Source of the DNA: Luteirhabdus pelagi | GTDB taxonomy: Bacteria; Bacteroidota; Bacteroidia; Flavobacteriales; Flavobacteriaceae | Assembly (NCBI RefSeq): GCF_016827595.1 | Contig: NZ_JAECMS010000001.1 | Location: forward strand, 686,376 to 750,375 | DNA: 64,000 nucleotides | Reading direction: 5' to 3' | In this document: piece after piece, positions 48,968 to 61,496 of the stretch | How the letters are laid out: each line of letters opens with the position of its first letter | Numbering within the stretch: the stretch's first letter is position 1 | Made by a program: the position numbers and the translations under genes | The notes under the pieces: model-generated | What the model saw: the letters and a program-made list of their open reading frames with translations, nothing else | Databases searched by the model: none | Told to the model about the DNA's origin: nothing

Positions 48968-48981
48968 ATGACATTTATCAT
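48968..48981. promoter_or_regulatory. CRP/FNR-like palindrome upstream of gltA
   Basis: ATGACATTTATCAT differs by one base from the reverse complement of the palindrome at 43551-43564. It lies 102 nt before the gltA start codon, between gltA and the enolase terminator. Confidence 0.4.
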
Positions 48982-48994
48982 ACCCCATAAAAAA

Positions 48995-49014
48995 AGCCTC
49001 TTCGTAAAGAGGCT
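48995..49014 (-). terminator. Terminator of the carA-eno transcript
   Basis: Perfect stem AGCCTCTT / AAGAGGCT with loop CGTA; on the minus strand seven T follow. It lies directly after the enolase gene. Confidence 0.88.
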
Positions 49015-49034
49015 CTCAAAATTATTTTTGAAAC

Positions 49035-51439
<2,405 letters not shown>

Positions 51440-51547
51440 AGCGTGTGCGTGTTTTGCAAAAATAATAGAATTGCGTAAGGTTTATGGTTTTCGTTTCTAG
51501 AACTTTTAAACATTTGATTCACGATAGCGTTCCTTATAAGTCATAAA

Positions 51548-51580
51548 AAAAGGGATAAACCTGAATGGCTTATCCCTTTT
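51548..51580 (-). terminator. Terminator of the ribosomal protein superoperon
   Basis: Stem AAAAGGGATAA / TTATCCCTTTT with an 11-nt loop, followed on the minus strand by TTTTATGA. It lies just after rplQ and before the carA promoter region. Confidence 0.85.
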
Positions 51581-51604
51581 ATATGATTCTTGAGGAATCT
51601 CATC

Positions 51605-52087
51605 TTATTCTTCCTCTTTTTTGGCGTTTGCTTTCGCTGCTGGAGCGGCTGCTTTACTGCTTCCGCCACCACCACCGCGTCGGCTACGACGGGTTTTCTT
51701 TTTGGTAGCTTTATCAGCGTTGTATAGTTCGTTATAATCGACCAATTCGATCATCGCCATATCAGCGGCATCTCCAAGTCGGTGACCCAACTTAATGATA
51801 CGCGTATAGCCTCCTGGTCGATCTCCAACCTTAGCGGCCACATCGCGGAACAATTCCGTAACGGCATCTTTCTGACGCAATTTGCTAAATACGATACGAC
51901 GGTTGTGCGTGGTATCTTCCTTTGACTTCGTAATCATCGGCTCTACAAACTGCTTCAGGGCTTTTGCCTTTGCAACGGTAGTGTTGATTCGCTTGTGTTC
52001 AATAAGGGAGCACGCCATATTGGCAAGCATTGCTTTTCTGTGCCCTTTTTTTCGCCCTAAGTGGTTGAATTTTTTTCTGTGTCTCAT
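51605..52087 (-). CDS. rplQ: 50S ribosomal protein L17
   Basis: A 160-residue protein. Residues 1-115 are the conserved L17 core near the peptide exit tunnel ([20 protein letters not shown] start). Residues 128-160 are a low-complexity extension: a basic stretch, a run of glycines, then Ala/Lys and acidic end. L17 in most bacteria is about 115-130 residues; extended tails are common in Bacteroidetes. It is the last gene of the superoperon. Confidence 0.97.
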   Translation of the reverse strand: MRHRKKFNHLGRKKGHRKAMLANMACSLIEHKRINTTVAKAKALKQFVEPMITKSKEDTTHNRRIVFSKLRQKDAVTELFRDVAAKVGDRPGGYTRIIKLGHRLGDAADMAMIELVDYNELYNADKATKKKTRRSRRGGGGGSSKAAAPAAKANAKKEEE

Positions 52088-52149
52088 GACATTGTTGTTT
52101 AACCATCATCTTGCTCGACCCTCTTTGAGGAGCAAACTATGATGCATTA

Positions 52150-53142
52150 TTAATCTTTATCCAATTTGTATTTAGAAAGGTCCATACCAAAGTTTAATCC
52201 TTTGCCACTTACCAATTCTTCTAATTCAGTCAATGATTTCTTTCCGAAGTTTCGGAATTTCATCAAATCATTTTTGTTGTAAGAAACCAAGTCGCCCAAG
52301 GTATCTACTTCGGCTGCTTTCAGACAGTTTAGGGCACGTACGGAAAGATCCATATCGACCAATTTTGTCTTCAACAACTGACGCATGTGCAATGATTCCT
52401 CATCGTATGTTTCGGTTTGTGCGATTTCATCAGCTTCAAGCGTGATGCGTTCGTCGCTAAACAACATAAAGTGGTGAATCAAGGTCTTGGCGGCTTCCGT
52501 CAAGGCATCTTTGGGGTGAATAGAACCGTCTGAGATAATTTCGAATACCAGCTTTTCGTAGTCGGTTTTCTGCTCTACACGATAGTTCTCGATGCTATAC
52601 TTCACATTCTTAATCGGAGTGAAGATAGAGTCGGTAAAAATAGTTCCCAAAGGAGCGTTGCTCTTCTTGTTTTCTTCTGCTGGAACATATCCGCGACCTT
52701 TTTCGATAGTAATTTCGAGGTTAAGGTTCACTTTCTTCTCCATGTTACAGATAACCAAGTCTGGGTTCAATACTTGGAAGCCACTGATGAATTTTTGGAA
52801 ATCACCGGCGGTCAGTTGGTCAGACTCGTTGATAGAAATAGTCACCGTTTCGTTATCTATTTCATCAATCTGCCTTTTGAACCGTACTTGTTTCAGGTTC
52901 AGGATTATTTCGGTAACGTCTTCTACTACTCCAGCGATGGTAGAGAACTCGTGATCGACACCTTCGATACGTACCGAAGTGATTGCGAATCCTTCCAAAG
53001 AAGAAAGTAGTACACGTCTTAGCGCGTTACCGATGGTCAAACCATAACCAGGCTCCAAGGGACGAAATTCGAATTTCCCCTCGAAGTCGGTCGAGTTGAT
53101 CATGATAACTTTATCAGGCTTTTGAAAACTAAATACTGCCAT
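52150..53142 (-). CDS. rpoA: DNA-directed RNA polymerase subunit alpha
   Basis: A 330-residue polymerase assembly subunit. The N-terminal dimerisation domain (about 10-230; [20 protein letters not shown]) nucleates assembly with beta and beta'. The C-terminal domain (about 250-320; [33 protein letters not shown]) binds UP-element DNA and activators. It lies between rpsD and rplQ as in most bacteria. Confidence 0.98.
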   Translation of the reverse strand: MAVFSFQKPDKVIMINSTDFEGKFEFRPLEPGYGLTIGNALRRVLLSSLEGFAITSVRIEGVDHEFSTIAGVVEDVTEIILNLKQVRFKRQIDEIDNETVTISINESDQLTAGDFQKFISGFQVLNPDLVICNMEKKVNLNLEITIEKGRGYVPAEENKKSNAPLGTIFTDSIFTPIKNVKYSIENYRVEQKTDYEKLVFEIISDGSIHPKDALTEAAKTLIHHFMLFSDERITLEADEIAQTETYDEESLHMRQLLKTKLVDMDLSVRALNCLKAAEVDTLGDLVSYNKNDLMKFRNFGKKSLTELEELVSGKGLNFGMDLSKYKLDKD

Positions 53143-53163
53143 AGTGTGACTGCTGTGTTTTTA

Positions 53164-53769
53164 TTATTTAGAATAAAGTTCAACGATGAATTGTTCGTTG
53201 ATGTTTTCTGGAATCTGCATACGTTGTGGAACGGATACGAAGGTTCCTTCCTTCTTTTCGTTGTTCCAAGTGACCCATTCGTAAACGTCGTTGCTGTTAG
53301 CCAAAGACTCCTCAATTACGGTAAGTGATTTTGACTTTTCGCGAACTCCGATTACATCGTTAGGCTTCACCTGATACGATGGAATATTTACCTTTTCACC
53401 GTTAACAGTGATATGACGGTGCGATACCAATTGGCGTGCTGCACGTCGGCTTGGAGCGATTCCCATTCTGAAAACCACGTTATCTAAACGCGATTCACAT
53501 AGTTGCAACAACACTTCACCTGTAATACCAGGAGCAGCAGTTGCTTTTTTAAACATATTACGGAACTGACGCTCAAGAATACCATAGGTATACTTTGCTT
53601 TTTGCTTTTCAGCTAGCTGAATAGCATATTCCGATTTCTTACCACGACGACGGTTGTTACCGTGCTGTCCCGGTGGGTAATTACGTTTTTCGAAAGACTT
53701 ATCGTCTCCGAAGATAGCCTCACCAAATTTTCGGGCTATTTTAGTTTTTGGACCAGTATATCTTGCCAT
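53164..53769 (-). CDS. rpsD: 30S ribosomal protein S4
   Basis: A 201-residue primary assembly protein of the 30S body. The S4 RNA-binding domain is at about residues 90-155 ([40 protein letters not shown]). The N-terminus ([20 protein letters not shown]) has no zinc-binding cysteines, the C-minus form. There is a 93-bp gap to rpsK upstream without a visible gene. Confidence 0.98.
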   Translation of the reverse strand: MARYTGPKTKIARKFGEAIFGDDKSFEKRNYPPGQHGNNRRRGKKSEYAIQLAEKQKAKYTYGILERQFRNMFKKATAAPGITGEVLLQLCESRLDNVVFRMGIAPSRRAARQLVSHRHITVNGEKVNIPSYQVKPNDVIGVREKSKSLTVIEESLANSNDVYEWVTWNNEKKEGTFVSVPQRMQIPENINEQFIVELYSK

Positions 53770-53862
53770 TTTGAATTTGATTTTGAAGGGAAATCCAAAT
53801 TAAGGTCGTTGATTCGTATCCTTTGGACTTCGTTATTCCTTCGATTGAAAAAATTAGTATGC

Positions 53863-54267
53863 TTAAACGCGACGTCTTTTTGGAGGACGGCAACCGTTAT
53901 GTGGAAGTGGTGTTACGTCGATGATCTCTGTAACCTCGATTCCTGCGTTGTGAATGCTACGGATAGCAGATTCACGACCGTTACCAGGACCTTTCACATA
54001 TACCTTTACCTTTCGCAATCCAGCTTCGTGCGCTACGGCTGAAGCATCTTCAGCGGCCAATTGGGCAGCATAAGGAGTGTTCTTTTTAGAACCTCGGAAG
54101 CCCATTTTACCAGCAGAAGACCAAGAGATTACGTCTCCGTTTTTATTCGTCAACGAAATGATAATATTGTTGAAAGAAGCAGTTACGTGTGCCTCGCCTA
54201 CAGACTCGACATTAACTTTGCGTTTCTTAACTGCTTTTTTTGAACTTTTAGCGTTAGACTTTGCCAT
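53863..54267 (-). CDS. rpsK: 30S ribosomal protein S11
   Basis: A 134-residue platform protein. Conserved blocks: [40 protein letters not shown] and the C-terminal [19 protein letters not shown] basic N-terminal extension ([15 protein letters not shown]) is typical of the phylum. It lies 11 bp after rpsM. Confidence 0.98.
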   Translation of the reverse strand: MAKSNAKSSKKAVKKRKVNVESVGEAHVTASFNNIIISLTNKNGDVISWSSAGKMGFRGSKKNTPYAAQLAAEDASAVAHEAGLRKVKVYVKGPGNGRESAIRSIHNAGIEVTEIIDVTPLPHNGCRPPKRRRV

Positions 54268-54278
54268 ATCGTTAGGTA

Positions 54279-54653
54279 TTATTTAGTTGCTTTCTTCTTG
54301 TTAGCAACTGTTTTACGTTTTCCTTTTCGTGTTCGGGAGTTGTTCTTGGTACGTTGTCCACGAAGCGGTAATCCTGCTCTGTGGCGAATACCTCGGTAAC
54401 AACCGATGTCCATCAAGCGCTTGATGCTTAGTTGCACCTCGCTACGTAGTTCACCTTCGATCTTGTAGTTTCCGACAGCTTCACGAATGGCGCTGATTTC
54501 ATCATCATTCCATTCATGCACTTTTTTGTCGGCATCTACTCCGGCTTGTTCTAAAATATCCTTCGCTCGGCTTTGTCCGATACCAAAGATATATGTTAAC
54601 GCGATTACACCCCTTTTCTGTTTCGGGATATCGACACCTGCGATTCTTGCCAT
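54279..54653 (-). CDS. rpsM: 30S ribosomal protein S13
   Basis: A 124-residue head protein at the 30S-50S bridge. It starts [20 protein letters not shown], has the helix-turn region [18 protein letters not shown] and the basic tail [18 protein letters not shown] that contacts the P-site tRNA. rpmJ ends 2 bp upstream. Confidence 0.98.
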   Translation of the reverse strand: MARIAGVDIPKQKRGVIALTYIFGIGQSRAKDILEQAGVDADKKVHEWNDDEISAIREAVGNYKIEGELRSEVQLSIKRLMDIGCYRGIRHRAGLPLRGQRTKNNSRTRKGKRKTVANKKKATK

Positions 54654-54655
54654 AA

Positions 54656-54772
54656 TTATCCTTGTCTTTGTTTAAACCTTGGGTTCTTTTTATTAATAAC
54701 ATAAAGCCTACCTTTTCTGCGTACAATCTTGCAGTCGGCGCTTCTTTTCTTAACGGATGCTCTTACTTTCAT
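54656..54772 (-). CDS. rpmJ: 50S ribosomal protein L36 (zinc-free form)
   Basis: A 38-residue protein, [20 protein letters not shown], then [18 protein letters not shown]. It keeps only one of the usual three Cys plus His of the zinc ribbon (Cys14), so it is the C-minus form. The position between infA and rpsM confirms the assignment. It is too short for usual gene-length cut-offs. Confidence 0.96.
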   Translation of the reverse strand: MKVRASVKKRSADCKIVRRKGRLYVINKKNPRFKQRQG

Positions 54773-54798
54773 CTCAATTAAATTTTATCAGATACCTT

Positions 54799-55014
54799 TT
54801 AGTATCTGTAGGTTATACGAGCCTTTGTTAAATCGTATGGGCTCATTTCCAGTTTCACTTTATCTCCGGGCAACAATTTGATGTAGTGCATACGCATTTT
54901 GCCCGAGATATGCGCAGTTACAATATGACCGTTTTCCAATTCAACACGAAACATCGCATTAGACAATGCTTCTACAATTGTTCCATCTTGTTCAATAGGG
55001 GGTTGTTTTGCCAT
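54799..55014 (-). CDS. infA: Translation initiation factor IF-1
   Basis: A 71-residue OB-fold protein that occupies the A site during initiation ([37 protein letters not shown], ending KARITYRY). Full length, between secY and rpmJ. Confidence 0.98.
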   Translation of the reverse strand: MAKQPPIEQDGTIVEALSNAMFRVELENGHIVTAHISGKMRMHYIKLLPGDKVKLEMSPYDLTKARITYRY

Positions 55015-55116
55015 ATTTTGTTTTTTAGTTTATAGTCTTTGGTTCGGTAGTCGGTCTTGTACGTTATACTTACAAAATCATTCAATCATCTACCTCATTA
55101 ATTACTACAATGCTAT

Positions 55117-56460
55117 TTATGCTACTGCTTTTCTGTTTTTTCCTGTTTTCATCAAACCATCATAATGACGATTCAATAAATACGAATTAATTTGTTGCAT
55201 GGTATCGATGGCTACCCCAACCATAATGAGTAGGGATGTACCACCATAGAACAATGCCCATCCTTGCTGAATACCCATCAACTTAACCACGAATGCAGGG
55301 AAAACTGCAATCAAGGCTAGGAAGATAGATCCTGGCAATGTAATTTGAGACATTACTCTATCTAAAAACTCTGCGGTTTCAGATCCAGGCTTGATACCCG
55401 GGATAAATCCTCCGCTTCGTTTTAGGTCATCGGCCATTTTGTTGGTAGGAACAGTAATCGCTGTGTAGAAATACGTAAATATGATAATCAACGCAGCAAA
55501 TACCAAGTTATACCAAAGGCCAAATATATCACTGAACGTCGCTTGCAACGTCTGCGCAAAATTGCTATCTGACAATCCTGCCACTGCAGCTGGTACAAAC
55601 ATAATCGCCTGTGCAAAGATAATTGGCATTACACCAGACGCGTTCAATTTAAGGGGAATAAATTGTCTAGCCCCAAAAATATTCTTTTCATAATTTCCGC
55701 TCGCGGTACGTCGCGCATACTGCACGGGTATCTTTCGAACGGCCATTACCAACATAACGGAAGCCAGAATAATGACGAACCAGATAACCAATTCAATCAG
55801 GATCATGATCAATCCACCATTACTTTCCAATACACGGGAAGCAAATTCCTGTGCGAAAGACTGTGGGAGTGTTGCAATGATACCCACCATAATAAGTATG
55901 GAGATACCGTTACCAACACCTTTGTCAGTAATTTTTTCACCCAACCACATAGCAAATATCGTTCCAGTCACCAAAATGATGACAGAAGATACGTAGAACA
56001 TCGGCGTTTGCCCTAGAATAAAGGCTTCTGTCGGTACACCAAGTGCTGGCAAACCTGCCAAATAACTAGGTGCTTGCACCAAACAGATACCGATGGTTAA
56101 CCATCGTGTAATTTGCGTGATCTTCTTACGACCGCTTTCCCCTTCTTTCTGCAATTTTTGCAGGTAAGGAACCGCGATCTGCATCAATTGTACCACAATG
56201 GAAGCCGAGATATACGGCATGATACCTAGGGCAAACACAGAAGCATTTGCAAAGGCACCACCTGTAAAGGCATTTAGCAAGCCTCCGATACCACCGGTAT
56301 CGAATTTACCGGCAAATTCTGCCAGCTTGGATGCGTCAATACCCGGTAGCACAACTTGTGCTCCAAAGCGATATACAAGTAGAAGACCTAGGGTAACCAT
56401 GATTCGGTTCCGTAGCTCTTCTATTCTCCAAACATTTTTTAAGGTATCAATAAATTTCAT
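55117..56460 (-). CDS. secY: Protein translocase subunit SecY
   Basis: A 447-residue inner-membrane channel with ten predicted transmembrane helices. Landmarks: an N-terminal amphipathic part (FIDTLKNVWRIEELRNRIMV), plug region after TM1 (GIDASKLAEFAGKF), SASIVVQLMQIAVPYLQKLQ and ALIAVFPAFVVKLMG. Encoded 12 bp after rplO and about 100 bp before infA. Confidence 0.97.
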   Translation of the reverse strand: MKFIDTLKNVWRIEELRNRIMVTLGLLLVYRFGAQVVLPGIDASKLAEFAGKFDTGGIGGLLNAFTGGAFANASVFALGIMPYISASIVVQLMQIAVPYLQKLQKEGESGRKKITQITRWLTIGICLVQAPSYLAGLPALGVPTEAFILGQTPMFYVSSVIILVTGTIFAMWLGEKITDKGVGNGISILIMVGIIATLPQSFAQEFASRVLESNGGLIMILIELVIWFVIILASVMLVMAVRKIPVQYARRTASGNYEKNIFGARQFIPLKLNASGVMPIIFAQAIMFVPAAVAGLSDSNFAQTLQATFSDIFGLWYNLVFAALIIIFTYFYTAITVPTNKMADDLKRSGGFIPGIKPGSETAEFLDRVMSQITLPGSIFLALIAVFPAFVVKLMGIQQGWALFYGGTSLLIMVGVAIDTMQQINSYLLNRHYDGLMKTGKNRKAVA

Positions 56461-56472
56461 GGATATGGGCTA

Positions 56473-56925
56473 TTACACGGTTACTGCTTCACCTCCAGCT
56501 GCTTCGATAGCTTCTTTCGCTGAGGCCGTAAATTTGTGTGCGGACACTTTCAGTTTCGCTTTCAATTCGCCCCTTCCTAAAATCTTTACCAAATCATTCT
56601 TTCCAGCCAGACGCAATTCGATAAGTTTCTCAAGATCGATTGAATCTTTGATTTTCTTATCGTCCACAAGTTTCTGAAGGGTATCGATATTCACCCCTTG
56701 GTATTCCTTGCGGTTACGATTGTTGAAACCGAATTTAGGTACGCGGCGTTGAAGTGGCATTTGTCCACCTTCAAAACCGATCTTTTTAGAATAGCCCGAA
56801 CGTGACTTCGCCCCTTTGTGACCACGACCAGCGGTACCGGCTCTACCGGATCCCTGACCTCGCCCTACGCGCTTTCCATCTTTATGTGTTGAACCTTCTG
56901 CAGGTTTAAGATTACTTAAATCCAT
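56473..56925 (-). CDS. rplO: 50S ribosomal protein L15
   Basis: A 150-residue protein with the glycine- and arginine-rich N-terminal arm (KRVGRGQGSGRAGTAGRGHK) that threads into 23S rRNA and the core motif GGQMPLQRRVPKFGF. It lies 10 bp after rpmD. Confidence 0.98.
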   Translation of the reverse strand: MDLSNLKPAEGSTHKDGKRVGRGQGSGRAGTAGRGHKGAKSRSGYSKKIGFEGGQMPLQRRVPKFGFNNRNRKEYQGVNIDTLQKLVDDKKIKDSIDLEKLIELRLAGKNDLVKILGRGELKAKLKVSAHKFTASAKEAIEAAGGEAVTV

Positions 56926-56935
56926 TGTTTATATC

Positions 56936-57115
56936 TTATAGGGTTTCTACAGAAACCAAATGTTTTACATTTTTCACCATACCAAGAATATTTGGCGTGT
57001 CTTCGTGCTCGACGCTCTGACCAATTTTGCGTAGTCCTAGCGCTTCGAGTGTTCTCTTTTGGTTTTGCGTGCGTTTGATTGCACTACGTACCTTTGTTAC
57101 TCTAATCTTTGCCAT
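56936..57115 (-). CDS. rpmD: 50S ribosomal protein L30
   Basis: A 59-residue protein, MAKIRVTKVRSAIKRTQNQK at the start, LEALGLRKIGQSVEHEDTPN in the middle and a C-terminal MVKNVKHLVSVETL. This is the usual bacterial length and the usual place between rpsE and rplO. It falls just under a 60-residue cut-off and would be missed by length filters. Confidence 0.97.
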   Translation of the reverse strand: MAKIRVTKVRSAIKRTQNQKRTLEALGLRKIGQSVEHEDTPNILGMVKNVKHLVSVETL

Positions 57116-57127
57116 TTTCTTCAGTAT

Positions 57128-57652
57128 TTATCCTTTGTACAATTTTTCAAGTGTAATACCGCGTTGTTTCGCTACGGTTTCAGCACTACGCAATTGCAAT
57201 AATGCATCAAAAGTAGCTTTCACAACGTTGTGTGGGTTGGAAGATCCTTGCGACTTCGACAATACGTCGTGTACGCCTACTGCTTCCAATACTGCACGTA
57301 CCGCACCACCGGCGATAAGTCCTGTACCCGGTGCTGCTGGAATCAAGTTCACACGGGCACCACCATACTTTCCTTTTTGTTCGTGTGGCAAGGTAGCCTT
57401 ATTCAAAGGAATACGCACCAAATTTTTCTTAGCATCTTCGATAGCCTTTGCGATAGCGCTGGCAACGTCTTTGGATTTCCCAAGACCTTGTCCAACCACG
57501 CCATTTTCGTCTCCAACTACTACAATAGCAGAAAATCCGAATGCGCGACCACCTTTAGTTACTTTCGTTACACGTTGAACCCCTACCAAACGGTCTTTTA
57601 GGTCAAGACCTCCGGGTTTTACTGTTTCTACGTTTTTATAATCTTGATACAT
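57128..57652 (-). CDS. rpsE: 30S ribosomal protein S5
   Basis: A 174-residue decoding-fidelity protein. The double-stranded RNA-binding-like N-domain includes [20 protein letters not shown] and [20 protein letters not shown]; the C-domain carries [20 protein letters not shown]. It lies 6 bp after rplR. Confidence 0.98.
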   Translation of the reverse strand: MYQDYKNVETVKPGGLDLKDRLVGVQRVTKVTKGGRAFGFSAIVVVGDENGVVGQGLGKSKDVASAIAKAIEDAKKNLVRIPLNKATLPHEQKGKYGGARVNLIPAAPGTGLIAGGAVRAVLEAVGVHDVLSKSQGSSNPHNVVKATFDALLQLRSAETVAKQRGITLEKLYKG

Positions 57653-57658
57653 ATTTCT

Positions 57659-58009
57659 TTAGAATTTTAGTCCGCCTTCGCGTGCTCCTTCAGCCAATGA
57701 TTTAACTCTTCCGTGGTAAAGGTATCCACCGCGATCAAACGATACAGCTTCTACGCCTTCTTTTTGTGCTTTTTCGGCAATCGCTTTTCCAACAGCTTTC
57801 GCTATTTCAGATTTGTTGGCTCCTTCGATTCCTTTATCTCTTGAAGATGCAGCAGTAATGGTTTTTCCATTTACATCGTCAATAAGTTGTGCATAGATCT
57901 CTTTGTTGCTTCGGAAAACCGCCAAACGTGGACGATCGGAAGTTCCTGAAACTGTCTTTCGGATCCTGTATTTAATTCGGGTCCTTCTATCTTGTTTTGA
58001 TAATGCCAT
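57659..58009 (-). CDS. rplR: 50S ribosomal protein L18
   Basis: A 116-residue 5S rRNA-binding protein. Basic N-terminus ([18 protein letters not shown]), then [20 protein letters not shown] and the C-terminal [20 protein letters not shown]. It lies 11 bp after rplF. Confidence 0.98.
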   Translation of the reverse strand: MALSKQDRRTRIKYRIRKTVSGTSDRPRLAVFRSNKEIYAQLIDDVNGKTITAASSRDKGIEGANKSEIAKAVGKAIAEKAQKEGVEAVSFDRGGYLYHGRVKSLAEGAREGGLKF

Positions 58010-58020
58010 AACGTTATATC

Positions 58021-58563
58021 TTATGCAGATTTACCTGCTTTTCTTCTAATTTGTTCACCAACAAACTTGATACCTTTTCCTTTGTAGGGCTCAGGCTTAC
58101 GGAAGCTACGGATTTTTGCCGCTACTTGTCCGACCAATTGTTTGTCATGTGAGGTTAGTTTTACAATAGGATTTTTTCCTTTTTCGCTCACGGTCTCAAC
58201 CTTCACTTCTGGCGCTAAGTCTATCACGATATTGTGAGAGAAACCAATCGCCAAGTCAAGTTTTTGTCCTTGGTTGCTGGCACGGTACCCTACTCCTACC
58301 AATTCTAATTGCTTGGTGTATCCATTAGAAACACCTTCGATCATGTTGGCGATAAGGGCACGATAAAGACCATGCTTCGATTTGTGATCTTTTGCTTCGG
58401 AAGGACGCTCCAATACAACTTGGTTGTCTTCCACTTTTACGCTGATGTCATTTATTTCCTGACTCAACTCGCCTAATTTCCCTTTTACGGTAACAGTGTT
58501 GTCTTTTACGTCAACCGTTACACCGTCGGGAATTGTTACTGGGCTTTTACCTATTCTTGACAT
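58021..58563 (-). CDS. rplF: 50S ribosomal protein L6
   Basis: A 180-residue protein of two duplicated folds (about 1-80 and 85-180) near the sarcin-ricin loop. [20 protein letters not shown] at the start and the C-terminal [20 protein letters not shown] are diagnostic. It lies 15 bp after rpsH. Confidence 0.98.
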   Translation of the reverse strand: MSRIGKSPVTIPDGVTVDVKDNTVTVKGKLGELSQEINDISVKVEDNQVVLERPSEAKDHKSKHGLYRALIANMIEGVSNGYTKQLELVGVGYRASNQGQKLDLAIGFSHNIVIDLAPEVKVETVSEKGKNPIVKLTSHDKQLVGQVAAKIRSFRKPEPYKGKGIKFVGEQIRRKAGKSA

Positions 58564-58578
58564 TTCCTTGTCTTATTT

Positions 58579-58980
58579 TTAGTAAACGTAACACAATACT
58601 TCTCCACCAACATTCTGGGCTTGCGCCTGCTTGCCTGTCATTACTCCTGCTGAAGTAGAAACAATGGCAATTCCAAGTCCGTTAAGGATTCTTGGGATGT
58701 CTGATGAACTTGCGTATTTACGTAAACCTGGTTTACTGATTCGTTGAATTTTCTTGATCACTGGATCTTTTGTAACCTTGTCGTACTTCAAGGCAATTTT
58801 AATGGTTCCTTGTGGACCATTATCATCCTCGAATTTGTAACTCAAGATAAATCCTTGATCAAACAAAATCTTTGTAATTTCCTTTTTCAGGTTTGAAGCT
58901 GGCACCTCTACTACTCGGTGTCCGGCTAACACTGAATTTCTAACACGGGTTAGATAATCTGCAATTGGATCTGTTGTCAT
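58579..58980 (-). CDS. rpsH: 30S ribosomal protein S8
   Basis: A 133-residue central-domain assembly protein (MTTDPIADYLTRVRNSVLAG; C-terminal block GIAIVSTSAGVMTGKQAQAQ, then GGEVLCYVY). Full length. There is a 68-bp gap to rpsN. Confidence 0.98.
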   Translation of the reverse strand: MTTDPIADYLTRVRNSVLAGHRVVEVPASNLKKEITKILFDQGFILSYKFEDDNGPQGTIKIALKYDKVTKDPVIKKIQRISKPGLRKYASSSDIPRILNGLGIAIVSTSAGVMTGKQAQAQNVGGEVLCYVY

Positions 58981-59048
58981 TTATTTATGATTACGAATGT
59001 GGTTTTCCAACGGTTTGTTGAAACCTTCATCCTGTTATACTCTTCGTT

Positions 59049-59318
59049 TTACCAGCTGGCTTTTCGCACTCCAGGAATAAGACCGTTATTGGCCATTTCA
59101 CGGAACATTACACGAGAAATTCCAAATTGTCTCATATATCCCTTTGGGCGACCTGTAAGCTTGCAACGGTTGTGCAAACGAACTGGAGACGAGTTTTTTG
59201 GCAATTTCTGTAGACCTTCCCAGTCGCCAGCCTCTTTAAGGGCTTTACGCTTTTCGGCATACTTCTTCACCATTTCCTGTCTTTTCACCTCGCGGGCTTT
59301 CATTGATTCTTTAGCCAT
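59049..59318 (-). CDS. rpsN: 30S ribosomal protein S14 (zinc-free form)
   Basis: An 89-residue protein of the short C-minus class: the zinc-binding CxxC pairs are absent, with [20 protein letters not shown] in the core and the usual [12 protein letters not shown]-terminus. It lies 3 bp after rplE. Confidence 0.97.
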   Translation of the reverse strand: MAKESMKAREVKRQEMVKKYAEKRKALKEAGDWEGLQKLPKNSSPVRLHNRCKLTGRPKGYMRQFGISRVMFREMANNGLIPGVRKASW

Positions 59319-59321
59319 CTC

Positions 59322-59873
59322 TTAATTCTTTTTAAATGGTAATCCTAGTTCTGTAAGCAATGATTTTGCTTCTTTATCGGTTTCAGCTGAAGTTACGAAA
59401 GTGATGTTCATCCCTTCGATTTTCTTCACCTTATCGATATCTACCTCTGGAAAGATGATTTGCTCAGTAATTCCTAGAGAGTAGTTTCCTCGTCCGTCGA
59501 AACCAGTTGCCTTAATTCCCTGGAAGTCACGTACGTTTGGCAGGGCTGAAGTTATCAACCGATCCAAGAATTCATACATGCGCTCGCCACGAAGGGTTAC
59601 TTTTGCCCCAATAGGCATTCCCTTACGCAACTTAAAGCTAGCAACGTCCTTCTTAGAAATCGTAGCTACTGCTCTTTGCCCAGTGATTCGGGTCAACTCG
59701 TCGACAGAGTATTCAATTAGTTTCTTATCGGCTACCGCTGCTCCGACGCCACGTGAAACGACGATACGTTCCAACTTAGGCACCTGCATTACATTTTGGT
59801 AACCAAACTCTTCGGTTAGGGCTTTCATCACCCTTTCCTTATATTCTTCCTTAAGTCTTGGTGTGTATCCCAT
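59322..59873 (-). CDS. rplE: 50S ribosomal protein L5
   Basis: A 183-residue 5S rRNA- and P-tRNA-contacting protein ([60 protein letters not shown]). It lies 2 bp after rplX. Confidence 0.98.
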   Translation of the reverse strand: MGYTPRLKEEYKERVMKALTEEFGYQNVMQVPKLERIVVSRGVGAAVADKKLIEYSVDELTRITGQRAVATISKKDVASFKLRKGMPIGAKVTLRGERMYEFLDRLITSALPNVRDFQGIKATGFDGRGNYSLGITEQIIFPEVDIDKVKKIEGMNITFVTSAETDKEAKSLLTELGLPFKKN

Positions 59874-59875
59874 AA

Positions 59876-60190
59876 CTATATTACTTGATTCGATTTTTTA
59901 GCAAATCGTACTTTTTTTCCGTCTTCCATTCTGTATCCAACACGTGTTGGCTCGCCGCTTTTTGGGTCGATCAACGCAAGGTTGGAAATATGGATTGGTG
60001 CTTCTTTTTCAGTAATTCCGCCTTGAGGATTTGCAGCACTTGGCTTCTCATGCTTCTTCACTGTATTCACACCTTCTACAATCGCTTTGTTCTTGTCAGT
60101 AAGCACACGGAGTACTTTCCCTTCGAACCCTTTGTGTTCTCCGGCCAATACCACTACGTTGTCTCCTGATTTTATTTTAAGCTTTCCCAT
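59876..60190 (-). CDS. rplX: 50S ribosomal protein L24
   Basis: A 104-residue assembly-initiator protein with the KOW motif near the N-terminus ([20 protein letters not shown]) and the late block [20 protein letters not shown]. It lies 11 bp after rplN. Confidence 0.98.
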   Translation of the reverse strand: MGKLKIKSGDNVVVLAGEHKGFEGKVLRVLTDKNKAIVEGVNTVKKHEKPSAANPQGGITEKEAPIHISNLALIDPKSGEPTRVGYRMEDGKKVRFAKKSNQVI

Positions 60191-60201
60191 TATATCTCGT
60201 A

Positions 60202-60570
60202 TTATAGCACTTCAGGTGCCAATGATACTATTTTCATGAATTGTTTATCACGAAGCTCACGTGCTACAGGACCGAACACACGAGTACCGCGCATTTCCCC
60301 TTGGGGGTTTAGCAATACACAGGCGTTATCGTCGAAACGAATATATGATCCGTCGGGTCTTCGAACCTCTTTCACGGTACGAACGACTACTGCCGTAGAC
60401 ACAGCTCCTTTTTTGATGCTTCCGTTTGGAGTTGCCTCCTTTACGGTCACTACAATCTTGTCGCCTATAGAAGCGTACCGTTTTTTAGTACCTCCCAACA
60501 CTCGGATACACAATACTTCCTTGGCACCGGTGTTATCTGCTACTTTAAGTTTTGATTCTTGTTGTACCAT
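60202..60570 (-). CDS. rplN: 50S ribosomal protein L14
   Basis: A 122-residue subunit-interface beta-barrel protein ([60 protein letters not shown]). Standard length. It lies 2 bp after rpsQ. Confidence 0.98.
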   Translation of the reverse strand: MVQQESKLKVADNTGAKEVLCIRVLGGTKKRYASIGDKIVVTVKEATPNGSIKKGAVSTAVVVRTVKEVRRPDGSYIRFDDNACVLLNPQGEMRGTRVFGPVARELRDKQFMKIVSLAPEVL

Positions 60571-60572
60571 GA

Positions 60573-60830
60573 TTATTTAGCTCTTTCTAATATTTCTACT
60601 AGTCTCCAACACTTGGTTTTACTTAAAGGCCGTGTTTCCATGATCTTTACAGTATCACCTTCGTTGCAGTCGTTTTTCTCGTCGTGCGCTACGTACTTCT
60701 TTGTCTTAAGTACGAACTTACCGTACATTGGGTGTTTTACCTTTTTGGTTTCAGAAACAACAATAGATTTCTCCATTTTGTTACTGGTAACAACCCCTAT
60801 ACGCTCTTTTCTTAAATTTCTGTTTTCCAT
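60573..60830 (-). CDS. rpsQ: 30S ribosomal protein S17
   Basis: An 85-residue OB-fold protein ([60 protein letters not shown]). It lies 17 bp after rpmC. Confidence 0.98.
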   Translation of the reverse strand: MENRNLRKERIGVVTSNKMEKSIVVSETKKVKHPMYGKFVLKTKKYVAHDEKNDCNEGDTVKIMETRPLSKTKCWRLVEILERAK

Positions 60831-60847
60831 CTTTCAGCTTCGTACCG

Positions 60848-61039
60848 TTATTGATTCTCTCTTTTAGTTAATTCGGTTGCAATACGCGCGATTGATCGGC
60901 GCTGCGTCCGTAGTTGAATTGGATTTTCCAACGGTGAAATGGTGTGTGCCATTTTCAGGTCTGAATATGCCTTCTTCGATTCGGCAAGTTGCTCCTGTAG
61001 TTCCGCTGTGGATGCTTCTTTTATTTCTGACTGTTTCAT
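60848..61039 (-). CDS. rpmC: 50S ribosomal protein L29
   Basis: A 63-residue two-helix protein at the exit tunnel (MKQSEIKEASTAELQEQLAE; NPIQLRTQRRSIARIATEL). It lies 19 bp after rplP. Confidence 0.97.
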   Translation of the reverse strand: MKQSEIKEASTAELQEQLAESKKAYSDLKMAHTISPLENPIQLRTQRRSIARIATELTKRENQ

Positions 61040-61058
61040 GATTCGAAAATTTCAAAAA

Positions 61059-61478
61059 TTATTCTTGATAGTCCCGGGACACTACAAACTTTGTTCGTAC
61101 AGGCAATTTCTGAGCCGCAAGTCTCAAGGCTTCCTTGGCGGTTGCCATAGGCACACCTGAAACCTCAAACATAATTCGACCCGGTTTTACAACAGCTGCG
61201 TAATATTCGACAGCCCCCTTACCTTTACCCATACGTACTTCCAAAGGCTTTTTAGTAATCGGCTTATCTGGGAATATCATAATCCAGATAGAACCCTCCC
61301 TTTTCATATAACGGGTTGCAGCAATACGGGCAGCTTCAATTTGACGCGCTGTGATAAACTCGGCATCCATAGACTTGATTCCGAAGGTTCCATTTGCCAA
61401 TCGATGTCCTCGATTTGCATTTCCCTTCATACGGCCTTTTTGCTGTTTCCGGTATTTTGTTCTTTTAGGTTGTAACAT
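61059..61478 (-). CDS. rplP: 50S ribosomal protein L16
   Basis: A 139-residue protein near the A site ([60 protein letters not shown]). It lies 18 bp after rpsC. Confidence 0.98.
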   Translation of the reverse strand: MLQPKRTKYRKQQKGRMKGNANRGHRLANGTFGIKSMDAEFITARQIEAARIAATRYMKREGSIWIMIFPDKPITKKPLEVRMGKGKGAVEYYAAVVKPGRIMFEVSGVPMATAKEALRLAAQKLPVRTKFVVSRDYQE

Positions 61479-61496
61479 GATTCTGCTTTTAAAAAA

